57,005 bases of DNA from a gamma proteobacterium L18 (GCA_000497835.1 KI547166.1:69414-126418), one strand, 5' to 3'; shown: positions 1-8,499, counted from the first letter of the stretch. Notes: a model not told the origin generated them from the letters alone. Numbers and translations are program-made.

Positions 1-69
1 GGACGCCACAGGGTGCCAGGTATCACGGGGTGTTATTTTCGCGGGTAGAACCCGCTCCCACAGAGGGGG

Positions 70-153
70 GTAGCTGCCGAAGGCTGCGTCCCAGGCGCCG
101 CGCTGGGTCAGAATGTGCGCGGCGTCAGTGACGCGACCTGTCGGCCGCTGCTA
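70..153. repeat. Imperfect palindrome, intergenic (family A)
   Basis: The left arm carries the core gctgccgaaggctgcgtc and the right arm the approximate reverse complement ending in cggccgctgcta. The same family recurs at 26000-26087, 32044-32132 and 41836-41920, with a half copy near 22343-22375. The copy lies downstream of the minus-strand gene ending at 207. It has no T-run, so it may act as a mRNA 3'-end stabiliser or REP-like sequence rather than a classic terminator. A half-palindrome (cgggtagaacccgctcccac) precedes it at about 40-59. Confidence 0.7.
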
Positions 154-206
154 AGGGGGCGTGTGTTCGCCGTGGTCGCGATGCAGGCAGCGCGATCCCG
201 GCTACG

Positions 207-3200
207 TCACGCGGCTACCTCATACAACTTGACCACCGCCGGCTCGCCCTCAACCAGGCACCGGCGCAACCGCCGGGCCTCTTGCTCGGCCGCCACCACC
301 GCCTTGTCCTTCACATGCCCATACCCACGGATCTGCTCCGGCAACCGCGCCAGGCTCAGCGCCGTGTGACGGTTGGCGGGGGTCAGGTGTTCAAGGATCA
401 AGGCAATGTCAGCCCGGTACCCTTCGATCAACGCCCGCTCCTGGCGCCGCTCCTGGCTGTAGCCGAACGGGTCCAGCACAGTGCCGCGCAGGAACTTGAA
501 CGGCGCCAGCAGCCCGAATGCCTTGAGCATCCATGGCCCAAAACTGCGTTTGCCCTTCTTGCCCAACCACGACGGCGCCAGGTGAAACTCCAGGCGGTAA
601 TCGCCTTCGAACTGCCCCTGCAGCTGACGGGTGAACTCACCGTTGCTGTAAAGCCGCGCCACTTCGTACTCGTCCTTGTAGGCCATCAGCTTGAACGCGT
701 AACGCGCCACGGCTTCGGTCAGCGCCAACGGTTGATCAGGAAGCCGGCGGGTTTCTGCTTCACGTACCTGCCCCACCAACGTCAAGTAACGGTCGGCGTA
801 GGCCTGGCTCTGATAGTCACGCAAATTCGCGGCGTTGACAGCCAGGCGCTCATCGAGCGACAGCTCCACCGGTGCCTGAACCGCTGGTTTCAGAACGGCC
901 TCGACTGCCCGCCCATCATGGGCCGCCCTGCGCCCCCACAGAAACGCCTGCTGATTGAGGCCAACCGCCACGGCATTGAGCTCGATGGCCTTGTTGATCG
1001 CCTCGGCCGTCAGCGGGATCAAGCCCAACTGGTAGGCATAGCCGAGCATGAACAGGTTGCTGGCGATGCTGTCACCCAGCAGCCCCACCGCCAGGCGCGT
1101 GGCATCGACGAAGTGCGTCTTGTCGGCGCCCACCGCATCGCTGATGGCCTGGGTCATGGCCGCCGCCGGGAACTGCGCATCGGGGTCGCGGGTGAACGCC
1201 GCTGTCGGGGTTTGCTGGCTGTTGATGACGGCGTGGGACTTGTCCAGGCTCAGTTTCGCCAAGGCATCGGGCCCCGACGCCACCAGCAGGTCGCAGCCCA
1301 GCAGCAGGTCAGCGTCACCAGCGGCGATACGCACGGCGAACAGGTGGTCCTGATGCGCCGCGACACGGATGTGGGTCACCACCGGCCCGAATTTCTGCGC
1401 CAGCCCCGCCTGGTCCAGCACGCTGCAGCCCTTGCCTTCCAGGTTGGCCGCCAGGCCCAGCAAGGCGCCCACCGTGGTCACGCCGGTGCCGCCCACCCCC
1501 GGCAGCAGGATGTTGAAGGGCTTGTCCAGGCTTGGCAGCGTTGGCTCGGGCAGGGCTGCGAAGGCCTGGTCACGGCTGGGCAACTGCGGATTGCGCAACT
1601 GGCCGCCATGCACGGTGACGAAGCTGGGGCAGAACCCTTCCACGCAGCTGAAATCCTTGTTGCAGGCGCTCTGGTCAATCTCGCGCTTGCGCCCTTGGGC
1701 GGTTTCCAGCGGCAACACCGACAGGCATCCCGACTTCACCCCGCAATCGCCACAGCCTTCGCACACCGCCGGGTTGATCAGGGCGCGCTTATTGAGTTCA
1801 GGCATGGTGCCGCGTTTGCGCCGACGACGCTTTTCGGTGGCGCAGGTCTGGTCGTAGATGATCACCGAGACGCCCTTGAACTCGCGGAGCTCACGCATCA
1901 CCGCGTCCAGGTCGCGACGATGGTGGAAGGTGGTGATGGGCGCAAAGCCTGCTCGACTGGGGTATTTGTCCGGCTCGTCGCTGACCAGGGCGATACGCTG
2001 TACGCCTTCGTCGAACACCTGGCGGCTCAGCTGATCAACCCGCAGCACGCCGTCGATGGGCTGCCCGCCGGTCATGGCCACCGCATCGTTGTAAAGAATC
2101 TTGTAGGTAATGTTGACCCCGGAGGCCACCGCTGCGCGCACGGCCAGGTGGCCGGAGTGAAAGTAGGTGCCGTCGCCCAGGTTCTGGAACACGTGGGCGG
2201 TCTCGGTGAACGGCGCCTGGCCAATCCAGGTGACGCCCTCGCCGCCCATCTGGGTGAAGGTGTCGGTCTCGCGGTCCATCCAAATGGTCATGTAGTGACA
2301 GCCGATGCCGGCCAGCGCACGACTGCCCTCGGGTACCTTGGTGGAGCTGTTGTGCGGGCAGCCGGAACAGAAATGCGGGGTACGCTGCACGTTGTGCAAC
2401 GGCGCCTGCAAGGCGTGCTCCTTGTCCTGCAGAAAATGCAGACGCGCCTCGATCTGCGGGCTGCTGTAGATCGGCGCCAGGCGCTTGGCGATGACCCGGG
2501 CGATCATCGCCGGGGTCAGTTCGCTGAGGTTGGGCAACAGCGAACGGCCCTGCTCGTCGAACTCGCCCACCACGCGTGGGCGTTTGTCCACCGGCCAGTT
2601 GTAGAGTTGGCCGGTGAGCTGATCTTCGATGACGCTGCGCTTCTCTTCCACCACCAGGATTTCGTCCAGGCCCTGGGCAAAATCATGCACCGAGACCGGC
2701 TCCAGCGGCCAACTCATGCCGACTTTCAGCAAGCGAATGCCAACCTGAGCGCACAGCTGCTCGTCCAGGCCCAGTTCGATCAAGGCCTGACGCACATCGA
2801 GGTAGGATTTGCCGGTGGTAATGATGCCCAACCGTGGCTGCGGCGAATCGAGCACCACCTTGTTCAGTTGATTGACGCGGGCAAAGGCGCGGGCCGCGTA
2901 GATCTTGTAGGTGTTGAGCCGCGCCTCCTGGGCCAGGGGTGGGTCGGGCCAGCGGATGTGCAGGCCGCCCTCGGGCAGCTCGAAGTCTTCAGGGATGCAG
3001 GTCTGCACCCGCAGCGGGTCGACCTCCACCACGGCCGAGGAATCGACGTTTTCAGCGATAGTTTTCATCGCCACCCAACAGCCGCTGTAGCGCGACAGTT
3101 CCCAGCCGATGATGCCGTAGTCGAGCATCTCCTGGACGTTGCTGGGGTTGAGCACCGGAATCATCGCCGCGATGAAGGCGTGCTCGCTCTGGCTGGCAAT

Positions 3201-3662
3201 GGTGGATGACTTGCAGCCATGGTCGTCGCCGGCCAGCACCAGCACGCCGCCCTTGGGCGCCACGCCGGCCGAGTTGCCGTGCTTGAACACGTCGCCGCAA
3301 CGGTCGACGCCCGGTGCCTTGCCGTACCACAGGGCAAATACGCCATCGTATTTGCCTTGGGGGAACAGGTTGACCTGTTGGCTGCCCCACACGGCCGTGG
3401 CGCCCAGCTCTTCGTTGATGCCGGGCTGAAAGTGAATGGCGTTTTTCTGCAGGTAATCACGGGCTTCCCACAGGCTCTTATCGAGGTTGCCCAAGGGCGA
3501 GCCGCGATAGCCGGAGATAAACCCGGCGGTGTTGAAGCCCAAGGCCTCGTCACGCTGTTTCTGCAGCATGGGCAGGCGCGTGAGGGCCTGGGTACCGGTG
3601 AGGTACAGGTGCCCGGTGGCAAGACGGTACTTGTCGTCCAGGCGGACGTCGGCTAGGGACAT
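207..3662 (-). CDS. Fused indolepyruvate ferredoxin oxidoreductase (alpha/beta subunits in one chain)
   Basis: An enzyme of this type oxidatively decarboxylates aryl-pyruvates such as indolepyruvate to acyl-CoA, using thiamine diphosphate and iron-sulfur clusters. The 1151-residue protein has a pyrimidine-binding-like N-terminal part and a cysteine motif CSGCPHN near residue 430. A ThDP-binding segment NLGDGTYFHSG lies near 495, and a cysteine-rich stretch CEGCGDCG...SGC near 638. From about residue 720 a gamma-type domain starts with GVGGTGVTT, and the C-terminal 200 residues resemble the DUF6537 tail of fused homologues. Archaeal IorA and IorB are separate; fusion is usual in proteobacteria. 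The gene diverges from an Lrp-family regulator, a common pairing for amino-acid catabolism. The substrate range is inferred; a branched-chain or phenylpyruvate substrate is possible. Confidence 0.9.
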   Translation of the reverse strand: MSLADVRLDDKYRLATGHLYLTGTQALTRLPMLQKQRDEALGFNTAGFISGYRGSPLGNLDKSLWEARDYLQKNAIHFQPGINEELGATAVWGSQQVNLFPQGKYDGVFALWYGKAPGVDRCGDVFKHGNSAGVAPKGGVLVLAGDDHGCKSSTIASQSEHAFIAAMIPVLNPSNVQEMLDYGIIGWELSRYSGCWVAMKTIAENVDSSAVVEVDPLRVQTCIPEDFELPEGGLHIRWPDPPLAQEARLNTYKIYAARAFARVNQLNKVVLDSPQPRLGIITTGKSYLDVRQALIELGLDEQLCAQVGIRLLKVGMSWPLEPVSVHDFAQGLDEILVVEEKRSVIEDQLTGQLYNWPVDKRPRVVGEFDEQGRSLLPNLSELTPAMIARVIAKRLAPIYSSPQIEARLHFLQDKEHALQAPLHNVQRTPHFCSGCPHNSSTKVPEGSRALAGIGCHYMTIWMDRETDTFTQMGGEGVTWIGQAPFTETAHVFQNLGDGTYFHSGHLAVRAAVASGVNITYKILYNDAVAMTGGQPIDGVLRVDQLSRQVFDEGVQRIALVSDEPDKYPSRAGFAPITTFHHRRDLDAVMRELREFKGVSVIIYDQTCATEKRRRRKRGTMPELNKRALINPAVCEGCGDCGVKSGCLSVLPLETAQGRKREIDQSACNKDFSCVEGFCPSFVTVHGGQLRNPQLPSRDQAFAALPEPTLPSLDKPFNILLPGVGGTGVTTVGALLGLAANLEGKGCSVLDQAGLAQKFGPVVTHIRVAAHQDHLFAVRIAAGDADLLLGCDLLVASGPDALAKLSLDKSHAVINSQQTPTAAFTRDPDAQFPAAAMTQAISDAVGADKTHFVDATRLAVGLLGDSIASNLFMLGYAYQLGLIPLTAEAINKAIELNAVAVGLNQQAFLWGRRAAHDGRAVEAVLKPAVQAPVELSLDERLAVNAANLRDYQSQAYADRYLTLVGQVREAETRRLPDQPLALTEAVARYAFKLMAYKDEYEVARLYSNGEFTRQLQGQFEGDYRLEFHLAPSWLGKKGKRSFGPWMLKAFGLLAPFKFLRGTVLDPFGYSQERRQERALIEGYRADIALILEHLTPANRHTALSLARLPEQIRGYGHVKDKAVVAAEQEARRLRRCLVEGEPAVVKLYEVAA

Positions 3663-3815
3663 GCGGCACTCCTGTTATTTTTATGGTGGCCATGACTCAT
3701 CAGTCAATGGCTAAAAATATGCCTTCAGGCGTGCGGCTTTTTCTTTCTAAATTCGGGCGTTTCTGCTGTTATGGCGCATGAACGTTTCGCTAAAAACAAG
3801 AAAAGGGAATTGATC

Positions 3816-4283
3816 ATGCAGTCCAAGCTGAGCGCCCTCGACCGGCGCATATTGCGCCTGATCCAGCACGACGCCGACCTGTCGGCCGCCGATATCGCCG
3901 AGCGGGTAGAGCTGTCGCAATCGCCGTGCTGGCGGCGCATTCATCGCATGCAGGAAGAAGGCGTGATCGAGCGCAAGGTGGCCTTGCTCAACCCGCAAAA
4001 GCTGGGGCTGAGCATGACGGTGTTCGTCAACGTCAAGCTGTCGGGGCATGGCCGGCGCTACCTGGCCGAGTTCGAAGAGGCGATCACCGGCTACCCGGAG
4101 GTACTGGAGTGTTACACCATGGCGGGCGGAATGGATTACATGCTCAAGGTGGTGGCCCAGGACATCGCGGCCTATGAACGTTTCCTGCGCGACCATCTGT
4201 TGCAGAAGCCGCATGTGCAGGAAGCGCATTCCAACATCGCCATGAGCGAGGTGAAACGCACCACCGAGCTGCCGCTGGACTGA
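3816..4283 (+). CDS. Lrp/AsnC family transcriptional regulator
   Basis: This 155-residue DNA-binding protein probably senses an amino acid and controls the divergent oxidoreductase gene. An N-terminal helix-turn-helix covers about residues 5-55 (LSALDRRILRLIQ, then VELSQSPCWRRIHRM), and a C-terminal RAM/AsnC ligand domain contains YPEVLECYTMAGGMDYML. The frame stays open upstream to 3771, but the ATG at 3816 has a good Shine-Dalgarno (aaaaggga, about 3801-3808) and gives the standard family length. The 153-bp gap to the oxidoreductase start would hold both promoters and the operator. Regulation of the neighbour is inferred from arrangement only. Confidence 0.92.
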   Translation: MQSKLSALDRRILRLIQHDADLSAADIAERVELSQSPCWRRIHRMQEEGVIERKVALLNPQKLGLSMTVFVNVKLSGHGRRYLAEFEEAITGYPEVLECYTMAGGMDYMLKVVAQDIAAYERFLRDHLLQKPHVQEAHSNIAMSEVKRTTELPLD

Positions 4284-4318
4284 GCGAAAAAAAATTCGAC
4301 AGCACAGCGAGAAATCAT

Positions 4319-4346
4319 TTGACTTGCAAATGATAACGATTATTAT
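4319..4346 (+). promoter_or_regulatory. Sigma-70 promoter and Fur box of the PrrF small RNA
   Basis: The -35 element TTGACT (4319-4324) and -10 element TATTAT (4341-4346) are separated by 16 bp, which places transcription start near 4353. A Fur-box-like sequence at 4326-4344 (core atgataacgattat) matches about 14 of 19 positions of the GATAATGATAATCATTATC consensus. It overlaps the spacer and -10 box, so Fur-Fe would block polymerase when iron is plentiful. Confidence 0.85.
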
Positions 4347-4352
4347 TGAGCC

Positions 4353-4467
4353 AACTGATCGCGAGATCGGTTGGGTAATCCGAAAGGCCTTAGGTCGGAC
4401 TTTCGAATTATCTCCTCATCAGGCTAATCACGGTTTTTGACCCGGCTTTTTGCCGGGTCTTTTTTTT
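4353..4467 (+). ncRNA. prrF: PrrF iron-responsive small regulatory RNA
   Basis: This roughly 115-nt RNA represses mRNAs for iron-rich proteins (superoxide dismutase, succinate dehydrogenase, aconitase type) when iron is scarce, by Hfq-assisted pairing. The sequence contains PrrF-like segments: a 5' stem region around gcgagatcggttgggtaat, the unpaired stretch tttcgaattatctcctcatc (4401-4420) and ggctaatcacggtttttgac before the terminator. Promoter, Fur box and terminator are all in register. P. aeruginosa carries two tandem copies; only one is here, as expected for P. putida-type genomes where the copies are separated. Family assignment is from memory of the conserved sequence. Confidence 0.9.
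4439..4467 (+). terminator. Rho-independent terminator of prrF
   Basis: A perfect 8-bp stem gacccggc / gccgggtc (4439-4446, 4452-4459) with a ttttt loop is followed by eight T (4460-4467). Confidence 0.95.
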
Positions 4468-4610
4468 GGTTTCTTCAGGCTAATGAAGACGGGTGTTGCT
4501 TGAATTCGATGGCGCGCATGATAGCAAAGGACGCTTGCCGGTGAAAAGCGCCTATCGCTAATTTTCAGCTAGCAAATCAGCGATTTAGCGCGAAAGAGGG
4601 AACTTTTTAC

Positions 4611-4627
4611 TTGAGAATCACTCTCAA
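4611..4627. promoter_or_regulatory. Fur-box-like inverted repeat upstream of the sigma4/FecR hybrid gene
   Basis: TTGAGA-atcac-TCTCAA is a perfect 6-bp inverted repeat. It resembles the TGAGAATCATTCTCA form of the Fur site found upstream of iron-starvation sigma genes in pseudomonads. It lies 100 bp before the next start codon and suggests iron repression of that gene. Confidence 0.6.
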
Positions 4628-4726
4628 AAACACTAAGCTGCGGCCAGCGTCAGGGAAGACGCCCCCTCACGGATGCATTCGCAGCCCGCAATCGACCAGG
4701 CCCTTGGCGGCCAGGAGGACGTTTCG

Positions 4727-5233
4727 ATGACTCATCTGCTCTCGCCTCTGCACAATCTTTTCCAACACCAGCCGGTCGACCAGGGCCAGGACGCCCTCTA
4801 TTTGCGCCTGAAGAAACTGCCGCGACGCGTGCAACAGGTGTTTCTGCTCAGCCGCCTGGATGACCTGCCCTACCCGGCCATCGCCCTGCACCTGGACATC
4901 AGCCAGGCCCAGGTGGAAAAAGCCATGCTGCACGTGCTGGAACAATGCCGCAGCCAGGTCGGCAGCCAGGCGGCCAGCGCCTGGTACGTCAAACTGCAGA
5001 ACCCGCAAACCACGGCCAGCGAACGCATCGATTTCCGCCGCTGGCTGGACGCCGACGCCGCCCACCTGCAGGCCTTCCACGGCACCGAGTTGCGCTGGCG
5101 GCAATTGCTGCCGGCCGCACGCCACCTGGGCCTGGGCGGGTGGCACCAGCAGCGCCGCCGTCATGCCGGGCTGGGCTGGGCGATGGCGGTAATGGGCGCG
5201 CTGCTGATCGGCGGGCTGGCCGCCTGGATCTGA
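4727..5233 (+). CDS. Hybrid regulator: sigma-70 region 4-like HTH joined to FecR N-terminal domain and a membrane helix
   Basis: A 168-residue protein with parts of both members of an iron-uptake sigma/anti-sigma pair. Residues about 20-70 look like ECF sigma region 4 (RRVQQVFLLSRLDDLPYPAI, then ISQAQVEKAMLHVLEQC). Residues about 85-130 look like the FecR cytoplasmic DUF4880 domain (SAWYVKLQNP, IDFRRWLDADAAHLQAF). The C-terminus is one transmembrane helix (AMAVMGALLIGGLAAWI). Sigma region 2 and the periplasmic FecR domain are absent, so it should not act as a normal sigma factor or receptor-coupled anti-sigma. The start chosen has an aggagg Shine-Dalgarno (4713-4718); an in-frame ATG at 4673 lacks one. 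A Fur-like box lies upstream and prrF is its neighbour, so iron control is likely. Function is unknown; titrating an iron-starvation sigma factor is one possibility. Confidence 0.75.
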   Translation: MTHLLSPLHNLFQHQPVDQGQDALYLRLKKLPRRVQQVFLLSRLDDLPYPAIALHLDISQAQVEKAMLHVLEQCRSQVGSQAASAWYVKLQNPQTTASERIDFRRWLDADAAHLQAFHGTELRWRQLLPAARHLGLGGWHQQRRRHAGLGWAMAVMGALLIGGLAAWI

Positions 5234-5292
5234 CGCGTCGGGCCTGAGGGTGTAGAGTACTGGCCGTACCAGACTCTAATAAGGAAGCGAAC

Positions 5293-6438
5293 ATGGCCGC
5301 GGCCCCCCTGACCTTCAGCGCCGATTTCGACAGCGGCAATATCCAGGTGCTCGACGCCAGCGATGCCACCCAGGCACGCCTGGCGATCCGCCCCGATACC
5401 CGCAGCGACCATTTCCAGTGGTTCCATTTCAAGGTCGACGGCCTGGTGCCGGGCCAGACCCATGGCTTCAGCCTGACCAATGCCGGGCAATCGTCGTACC
5501 GCAATGCCTGGGCCGGCTACAACGTGGTGGCGTCCTACGACCACGTCACCTGGTTCCGCGTGCCCAGCCAGTTCGACGGCCAGGCTCTGAATTTCAGTTT
5601 CGAGCCCGAGCAGCCCCAGGCCTGGTTCGCCTATTTCGAACCCTACAGCCGCGAGCGGCATGACTGGCTGATCAACGAGGCCGTCACCCACGCCGGCCTG
5701 CAACTGCTGGCCGTGGGCAAAAGCGTCGAAGGTCGCGACCTGCAACTGCTGCGCAAGGGCGATGGCGCCGCCGGCAAGAAAAAAGTCTGGCTGATTGCCC
5801 AGCAGCACCCCGGCGAGCACATGGCCGAGTGGTTCATGGAAGGCATTATCGAACGCCTCAAGGGCAAGGATGACGTGCAGCTGAATGCCTTGCTGGACGA
5901 AGCCGACCTGTACCTGATCCCGCACATGAACCCCGACGGCTCATTCCACGGCCACCTGCGCACCAACGCCATGGGCAAGGACCTCAACCGCGCCTGGCAG
6001 GACGCAAGCGCCGAGTTCAGCCCGGAGGTGTTCTTTGCCTTGCAGCAGATGCAGAAATACGGTGTGGACCTGTTCATTGACGCCCACGGTGACGAGGAAA
6101 TCCCCCACGTGTTCACCGCCGCCTGTGAAGGCAATCCGGACTACACCCCGCGCATTGCCGGGCTGGAGCAGCGTTTCCGTGACCTGCTGTGCGAGCAGAC
6201 GCAGGACTTCCAGCAAGTGCATGGCTACACCCGCGACGAGCCGGGCCAGGCCAACATGACCTTGGCGTGCAACGCCGTGGGGGCGCGCTTCGACTGCCTG
6301 TCGCTGACCCTGGAGATGCCGTTCAAGGACCATGACGACAACCCGGATGCGGTTACCGGCTGGTCGGGCAAGCGCTCGGCGCAGTTGGGCAAGGATGTGT
6401 TGAGCGTGATCGGCAAGATGGTCCGCGAACTGCGCTGA
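5293..6438 (+). CDS. M14-family zinc carboxypeptidase (cytosolic carboxypeptidase-like)
   Basis: A metallopeptidase expected to remove C-terminal residues from peptides or modified proteins. The 381-residue protein has an N-terminal beta-sandwich-like domain (about 1-130; VASYDHVTWFRVP) typical of the cytosolic carboxypeptidase branch. The zinc motif HPGEH is near residue 173, substrate-binding DLNRAW near 231, the third zinc ligand in DAHGDEE near 263, and the catalytic Glu in TLEMPF near 338. All catalytic positions are present. No signal peptide is visible, so it is probably cytoplasmic. The ATG at 5293 has a clear Shine-Dalgarno (aaggaag). It appears to be a single-gene unit followed by a hairpin repeat. 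The physiological substrate is unknown. Confidence 0.9.
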   Translation: MAAAPLTFSADFDSGNIQVLDASDATQARLAIRPDTRSDHFQWFHFKVDGLVPGQTHGFSLTNAGQSSYRNAWAGYNVVASYDHVTWFRVPSQFDGQALNFSFEPEQPQAWFAYFEPYSRERHDWLINEAVTHAGLQLLAVGKSVEGRDLQLLRKGDGAAGKKKVWLIAQQHPGEHMAEWFMEGIIERLKGKDDVQLNALLDEADLYLIPHMNPDGSFHGHLRTNAMGKDLNRAWQDASAEFSPEVFFALQQMQKYGVDLFIDAHGDEEIPHVFTAACEGNPDYTPRIAGLEQRFRDLLCEQTQDFQQVHGYTRDEPGQANMTLACNAVGARFDCLSLTLEMPFKDHDDNPDAVTGWSGKRSAQLGKDVLSVIGKMVRELR

Positions 6439-6471
6439 CAGCCGCCATTATGCCAGGTGGGAGCGTGGCTT

Positions 6472-6550
6472 TGTGGGACCGGGCGAAGCTCGGGAAGCGG
6501 CAGGCTCATCAATCGAGTTGTACGCTTCCCGAGCTTCGCCCGGTCCCACA
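6472..6550. repeat. Long inverted repeat between convergent genes (family C)
   Basis: Arms tgtgggaccgggcgaagctc and gagcttcgcccggtcccaca are perfect complements and extend a few bases further inward. The element sits exactly between the convergent carboxypeptidase and cytochrome genes and could end or stabilise both messages. Related copies are at 26943-27022 and, in reversed arm order, at 56584-56656. Confidence 0.85.
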
Positions 6551-6566
6551 GGGGGTTCGCAGGGCT

Positions 6567-7109
6567 TTACTGCTTATCGCCCGAGGTCATGCTCTGCAAC
6601 ACCCCATCGCGCCGTATCCAGCCGTGGTACAGCGCCGCCCCCAGGTGCGCCAGCACCGTCACGAACAGCAGATACGCCAGCAGCCCATGGGCCTTGCGCA
6701 GCAGCGCATAGGTGTGCGGCTCGGCCGGCAAAATCGGTGGCAGGTGCAGCGACGCCCCCAGCATCACCGGGTTCCCGGCTGCCGAGATCATTGCCCAGCC
6801 CACCAGCGGCAGCACGAACATCAAGGCATACAGCAACCAGTGCGACAGCTTGGCCGCCAGTTTCTGGATAGCGGGCAAGTCCGCCGGCAACGGTGGCTGG
6901 CGGGTGAACCAGCGTACCAGCAGCCGCACTATTACCAACGCCAGGATGGCAATGCCCAACGGTTTGTGCAGGTGCAGCAACCACTCGTGCCGCTCGGACA
7001 CGCTGCTGACCATGCCCACGCCAATGAACAGCATGGCAATCAACAGAATCGCCATCAACCAGTGCAGCACCCGCGCGGCGGGGGCGAAATGTTCAGGACG
7101 GGCTTTCAT
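6567..7109 (-). CDS. Cytochrome b561 family membrane protein
   Basis: A four-helix, di-heme membrane cytochrome that passes electrons between the quinone pool and a periplasmic partner or superoxide. The 180-residue protein has about four hydrophobic helices with the expected histidines: RVLHWLMAIL near residue 15, HLHKPLG near 48, LSHWLLYAL near 89, and KAHGLLAY near 142. It overlaps the upstream peroxidase gene by 4 bp (ATGA), so the two are translated together. This pairing suggests that b561 delivers electrons to the catalase-like peroxidase. The partner assignment is inference. Confidence 0.9.
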   Translation of the reverse strand: MKARPEHFAPAARVLHWLMAILLIAMLFIGVGMVSSVSERHEWLLHLHKPLGIAILALVIVRLLVRWFTRQPPLPADLPAIQKLAAKLSHWLLYALMFVLPLVGWAMISAAGNPVMLGASLHLPPILPAEPHTYALLRKAHGLLAYLLFVTVLAHLGAALYHGWIRRDGVLQSMTSGDKQ

Positions 7110-8185
7110 GGCTTGGCCTCCCCGGCGGGTGCATTGGCGCTGAGTTGGTCGACTTCCGAAGTACGGCGCAGGTAAGAGCTGGCGTAGGCCGCCGAGCGCG
7201 CGGCCAGCAGCGGGTCGTTCGAGGCTTCGATGCCACTGGGCAGGATAGTGGGGTCGTAATTGATGTCACGGCACTGGCCGCTGATCTGCGGTTGCATGCG
7301 TTCTACCACCAGCGTCCCGGCGTCGACCGTCTTGCGCCCGGCGGGCCAGGCCTTGCTGGCGTCGTCCACGGGGTCGCCGGGCTCGGCCAGGGTCATGCGC
7401 AAGGTCCAGCGCAACGGGCCGCCGGCCAGGCGCTGGGCCAGGTCGGCCTGGAGGAAGTCGGCACCGGCGTCGGGGCCGGCCGGGGTGCTGTCGGTGGCTT
7501 GCGGCACCACGGCCCAGCGCACGGCCTGGCGCTGGCCGTCGGCGTTGCTCAGGTAGAAGGCATTGATGCTGTTGTAGGTCTCGGTGGCGTAGCTGGCCGA
7601 AGGCTTGGCGCCCTTGACCCAGGCCAGGAATGGGCCGGTCTCGGGGTGCGAGGCGAAAAAGGCCGGCATGGCATCGGGCTTGGGCTTGCCGGTGGCCGGG
7701 TCCGGCGTGCCGGCCTTGAGCATGGCGTAGAACGCCTGGGGCGTGCCCACCGGGAACACCGGCATGCTGTTCATGCCGGTGCGCCATTGCTGGCCGTTGG
7801 CAAGGCTGAAGCGCAAGGCAAAACTGCGCAGCGGCACGCTGGTGTCCGGCGCGTAGGGGTTGCCGCTGGGCAAGGCAAAGCGCCCCACCACTGGCGTGCG
7901 GCCCTGGGCAAACACCGGGCTGCTGGACAGCCCCTGCAACTGCCCGTTGCCTTCGAAGTAGCCGATCACGCAGACGCCCTTGGCGTGGTTGCGCCGGTAG
8001 CCGGGGTGCACGCCGTTGTTGGTCTGCAGCGCATTGACCAGGTCGCGCGGCTTGAGCCGCTCGGGGTCCAGGCGGCCACTGACATAGGCAAAGGCGGCTA
8101 CGGCCACCGCCAGGATGGCGGCGATGCCCAGCAAGCGCAGGGCCTTGTCGAACAGGGTCAAAGGTGGGGGCGTTGGGTCAGGCAT
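7106..8185 (-). CDS. Catalase-family peroxidase (SrpA-like), membrane-anchored or exported
   Basis: A heme enzyme expected to reduce peroxides. The 359-residue protein is shorter than classical catalase (about 480), as is usual for the SrpA-like branch. An N-terminal hydrophobic segment (about residues 15-33, LLGIAAILAVAVAAFAYVSG) implies export or membrane anchoring. The catalytic histidine is in RRNHAKGVCVIG near residue 65, and the proximal heme tyrosine lies in INYDPTILPSGI near 311. It is first in an operon with cytochrome b561 and diverges from an ECF sigma/anti-sigma pair, an arrangement seen in many proteobacteria where the sigma factor controls the peroxidase. Control by that pair is inferred. 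A mobile repeat now lies between them. Confidence 0.9.
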   Translation of the reverse strand: MPDPTPPPLTLFDKALRLLGIAAILAVAVAAFAYVSGRLDPERLKPRDLVNALQTNNGVHPGYRRNHAKGVCVIGYFEGNGQLQGLSSSPVFAQGRTPVVGRFALPSGNPYAPDTSVPLRSFALRFSLANGQQWRTGMNSMPVFPVGTPQAFYAMLKAGTPDPATGKPKPDAMPAFFASHPETGPFLAWVKGAKPSASYATETYNSINAFYLSNADGQRQAVRWAVVPQATDSTPAGPDAGADFLQADLAQRLAGGPLRWTLRMTLAEPGDPVDDASKAWPAGRKTVDAGTLVVERMQPQISGQCRDINYDPTILPSGIEASNDPLLAARSAAYASSYLRRTSEVDQLSANAPAGEAKP

Positions 8186-8305
8186 GAGCGACTCCGAATC
8201 GGTGGGGTGCTATGAGACGAAAGCCAGCGTGTTTTATTCCCTGTCCCGCTGCTGAATAAATTGAGGTTAGGCGCCATGTAATAAAACGCCGCGTCATTCG
8301 TCTTG

Positions 8306-8466
8306 CTAGGCTCTGTACGAAATGCATCCCAGCTCGCCCATGCTGCGTTGAAAACAGGCTCGGAATGCTCATTTACAACCCGTAAAGTCGAGCGCGACTC
8401 CGACCGTTCCTCGCCTGTTTTCGCCTTGCCTGGCCTTCGCTGGAATACATTTCATACAGAGCCTAG
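8306..8466. mobile_element. 161-bp MITE-like element with IS5-type ends
   Basis: Terminal inverted repeats of about 28 bp, reading inward from ctaggctctgtacgaaatg on the left and from ctaggctctgtatgaaatg on the right, differ at three positions. Both ends are bordered by CTAG, fitting a TA or CTAG target of IS5-family transposases, and ggctctgta is a typical IS5-group terminus. Internal complementary stretches (gaaaacaggc / gcctgttttc) would let the whole element fold. It encodes no transposase, so it is a non-autonomous derivative. A lone copy of one end is at 10627-10644. Confidence 0.75.
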
Positions 8467-8499
8467 TCTTGAGACAGCGCCCCCTGCTGCAGGCCCACC

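Noticed and set aside
282..3209. Very long plus-strand open frame opposite the oxidoreductase
   Set aside because: It is a shadow of the GC-rich minus-strand gene: composition is His/Gln/Arg-rich, no domain is visible, and the minus strand carries clear catalytic motifs.
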